NCBI GenBank assembly: GCA_036497565.1
Contig: DASXJE010000006.1
Span: forward strand, 16,097-80,096
DNA length: 64,000 nt
Source of the DNA: Mycobacteriales bacterium
Lineage (GTDB): Bacteria; Actinomycetota; Actinomycetes; Mycobacteriales; QHCD01
Reading direction: 5' to 3'
The notes beneath the pieces were generated by a model. It was not told where the DNA came from, did no database searches, and was given only the letters and a program-made list of their open reading frames with translations. Both the position numbers and the translations under genes were made by a program. Shown here piece by piece: positions 62,193 through 64,000 of the stretch (the stretch's first letter is position 1; every line of letters starts with the position of its first letter).

Positions 62193-63425
62193 TCAGTACG
62201 CCGGCGGCGGGATCGCCGGGGCGACGGTGCCTGCCACCGCGCCGAAGCCGAGGCGGCCTCCGCCCACAGCGGGTGCGAAAGCCGAGATCGACACCGTGTC
62301 GCAGTCCTCCAGGTAGGTCCGGGTCGAGCCGTCCGTCAGCTTCAGCGGCCGGGTGCCGTTCCAGGTCAGCTCGATCAGCGAGCCGAGCTCGCCCGGCGCA
62401 TCGCCCGAGACCGTTCCCGACGCGAAGAGATCGCCGGTGCGCAGCGCCGCCCCGTTGACCGTGAGATGCGCGAGCTGCTGGTCGGCCGTCCAGTAGATGC
62501 CGGCGTACGGCGGCCGCGACACCACCTGGCCGTTGACCGACACCTCGAGCGTGAGATCCAGTCCCCACGGCTCGCTCGGCCGCAGGTAATCCAACGGCGC
62601 GGGGTCCTGTCGGGGCCCCGGCAGCCGGGCCGCCTCGAGCGCCTCGAGCGGGACGACCCACGGCGAGATCGAGGTGGCGAAGGACTTTCCGAGAAACGGG
62701 CCCAGCGGCACGGTCTCCCACGACTGGATGTCGCGCGCGCTCCAGTCGTTGAGCAGGACCACGCCGAAGACGTGCTCGCCGAACGACGCCGTGGACACCG
62801 GCCGGCCGAGACCGGTCGGCGTACCGACGACGAACCCGACCTCCGCCTCGATGTCGAGCCGGGCACTCGGCCCGAACGCCGGGCCCGACTCGGTCCGACG
62901 CTGTCCGTGCGGCCGCACGACCGGCGTACCGGAGACCACCACCGTGCCGGACCGGCCGTGGTAGCCCACCGGGAGGTGCTTCCAGTTCTGCGGCAGCGGC
63001 GGCTGCGTCGGCCGGAAGATCCGGCCGACATTCGTCGCGTGCTGCTCGGAGGAGTAGAAGTCGACGTAGTCGGCCACCTCGAACGGCAGCACCAGTGGCA
63101 GGTCGTGGCGATCGAGCAGCAGCGGGGTGACCTGCGCGGCGAACTGCCGGTCGGTCAGCAGTTCGCCGACCCGGGCCCGTAGGGCGCTCCACCGCGGTCG
63201 ACCGGCGGCCAGCAGCGGGTTGAGGTCGGGACCGGCGAGGTGGCGATCGGGGTCGTCGATCAGGCCGAGGTCGGCCGCGACGGTCAGATCGAGCGCGCGG
63301 TCGCCGATCGCGACGACGACGTGCCGATCGGCAGCGACCCGTGCCACGCCGTAGGGCAGGTTGGCGACCGGAAACGGCGAGCCGTCGACCACCGGCACCC
63401 AGGAGACTGCCGACACGGTTGACAC
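62193..63425 (-). CDS. fahA: fumarylacetoacetase
   Basis: 410 residues from GTG 63425. N-terminal SH3-like domain and the FAH core: YVDFYSSEQHATNVGRIFRP, GYHGRSGTVVVSGT, FGPSARLDIEAEVGFVVG, VLLNDWSARDIQSWE, LGPFLGKSFATSISPW. Cleaves fumarylacetoacetate to fumarate and acetoacetate in the last step of tyrosine/homogentisate breakdown. Divergent from hmgA over a 71-base regulatory region. Confidence 0.95.
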   Translation of the reverse strand: MSTVSAVSWVPVVDGSPFPVANLPYGVARVAADRHVVVAIGDRALDLTVAADLGLIDDPDRHLAGPDLNPLLAAGRPRWSALRARVGELLTDRQFAAQVTPLLLDRHDLPLVLPFEVADYVDFYSSEQHATNVGRIFRPTQPPLPQNWKHLPVGYHGRSGTVVVSGTPVVRPHGQRRTESGPAFGPSARLDIEAEVGFVVGTPTGLGRPVSTASFGEHVFGVVLLNDWSARDIQSWETVPLGPFLGKSFATSISPWVVPLEALEAARLPGPRQDPAPLDYLRPSEPWGLDLTLEVSVNGQVVSRPPYAGIYWTADQQLAHLTVNGAALRTGDLFASGTVSGDAPGELGSLIELTWNGTRPLKLTDGSTRTYLEDCDTVSISAFAPAVGGGRLGFGAVAGTVAPAIPPPAY

Positions 63426-63456
63426 GACCGTGACCGTAGCCCACCCTACAAATAGA

Positions 63457-63470
63457 GGACAAGGTTGTCC
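63457..63470. promoter_or_regulatory. operator between fahA and hmgA
   Basis: Perfect palindrome GGACAA-GG-TTGTCC in the 71-base divergent region, overlapped by a second one, CCGAT-A-ATCGG (63469-63479). IclR proteins bind palindromes of this size, so this is the likely site for the regulator at 61547. Confidence 0.65.
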
Positions 63471-63496
63471 GATAATCGGGCAGCACGGAGGTCGTC

Positions 63497-64000
63497 ATGC
63501 CTTACTACCGCGCGGTCGGCGCGATCCCGCACAAGCGCCACACGGCGTTCCACAAGCCGGACGGCACGCTCTACCCCGAGGAGTTGATGGGGGTCGAGGG
63601 CTTCTCCGCCGACTCCGCGCTGCTCTACCACGAGGGGCTGCCCACCGCGATCGTCGACAGCCAGGTGCACAGCGCACCCCCGGCCGGCCGCAAGGCCAAC
63701 CTGCCGCTGCTCCCCCGGCACCTCAAGACCCACAAGCTCGACACCACCGGCGCGGACGCGATCACCGGACGGCAGTATCTGCTGGCCAACGACGATTGCC
63801 GGATCTCCTACGCCGTCGCCGACCGGCCGAGCCCGCTCTACCGCAACGCCATCGGCGATGAGTGCATCTACATCGAGTCCGGCGCGGGCCGGTTCGAGTC
63901 GGTCTTCGGCGGCTTCGACATCGGGCAGGGCGACTACATCATCGTCCCGACGTCGACCACCTACCGGCTGCTGCCGACCGGCGCTGCGCCGCTGCGCACC
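63497..64000 (+). CDS. hmgA: homogentisate 1,2-dioxygenase, N-terminal part
   Basis: First 168 residues; the gene runs off the window. MPYYRAVGAIPHKRHTAF, LYPEELMGVEGFSADSALLYHEGLPT, NDDCRISYAV, LYRNAIGDECIYIESGAGRFES and GDYIIVPTSTTYRLLP match the N-terminal cupin of homogentisate dioxygenase. Opens the homogentisate ring to maleylacetoacetate. ATG 63497 preceded by GGAGG. Iron ligands lie beyond the window. Confidence 0.93.
   Translation, partial: MPYYRAVGAIPHKRHTAFHKPDGTLYPEELMGVEGFSADSALLYHEGLPTAIVDSQVHSAPPAGRKANLPLLPRHLKTHKLDTTGADAITGRQYLLANDDCRISYAVADRPSPLYRNAIGDECIYIESGAGRFESVFGGFDIGQGDYIIVPTSTTYRLLPTGAAPLRT

Overview
The window comes from a high-GC Gram-positive bacterium (Actinomycetota). 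GC-rich third codon positions, GTG starts, many 4-bp gene overlaps, two GAF-ANTAR regulators, an LCP cell-wall ligase, an AmaP/Asp23 cluster and a DUF6131 protein all fit. The genus cannot be fixed from sequence alone. There are no rRNA genes, convincing tRNA genes, CRISPR arrays or transposases. The genes look chromosomal, mostly stress response, signalling, cell-envelope and catabolic functions.

Layout: 1-1.3 kb holds the end of a GroES-like gene, then a DinB-fold protein and a methyltransferase. From 8.6 kb down to 1.4 kb a minus-strand run encodes a Pro/Thr-rich surface protein, an ABC exporter, a 37-residue peptide ending in Arg-Ser dipeptides, a Hanks-type Ser/Thr kinase, a histidine kinase, its NarL-type regulator and an HD-GYP/LuxR protein. 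8.9-13.6 kb has an LCP protein, a conserved hypothetical, a yybP-ykoY (Mn2+) riboswitch with a TMEM165-type exporter, and a DHA2 drug exporter carrying an extra winged-helix domain. 13.7-17.5 kb holds TetR/SDR and MarR/SRPBCC modules with visible operators, a DUF6131 protein and a GAF-ANTAR protein. 17.5-19.0 kb encodes a YVTN beta-propeller/thioredoxin-fold protein whose redox motif is W-UGA-G-P-C, most simply read as selenocysteine. 19.2-28 kb has DUF4331, TehA-like, a cyclase-ATPase-TPR regulator divergent from a cyclic-nucleotide-binding protein, GAF-ANTAR, Crp/Fnr and PheA. 29-33 kb is a MurNAc/peptidoglycan recycling set (RpiR, serine hydrolase, NamZ). 33-35 kb is larBC. 36.5-40.9 kb is an envelope-stress island (CsbD, Asp23 paralogues, DUF6286, AmaP, ECF sigma factor and an anti-sigma/Asp23 fusion), followed by cydAB and an ABC-2 exporter. 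45.4-54.2 kb is a LacI-controlled ABC uptake operon ending in ThuA and Gfo/Idh genes. 54-61 kb is mixed (pterin dehydratase-VOC fusion, hydrolase, STAS, a molybdoenzyme with a cytochrome b, AraC/PhyH, GH30). 61.5-64 kb is an IclR/fumarylacetoacetase cluster divergent from homogentisate dioxygenase (tyrosine catabolism).

The strongest candidates for something new are (1) the Arg-Ser repeat peptide with its own strong ribosome binding site, set between an ABC exporter and a Ser/Thr kinase and followed by a perfect hairpin; (2) the UGA-interrupted redoxin with a SECIS-like hairpin; (3) the ECF sigma factor paired with a ZAS-like/Asp23 fusion; and (4) a family of dispersed palindromes at 34980, 45345 and 54231. 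All calls rest on reading the sequence and on family knowledge; no database search was run.
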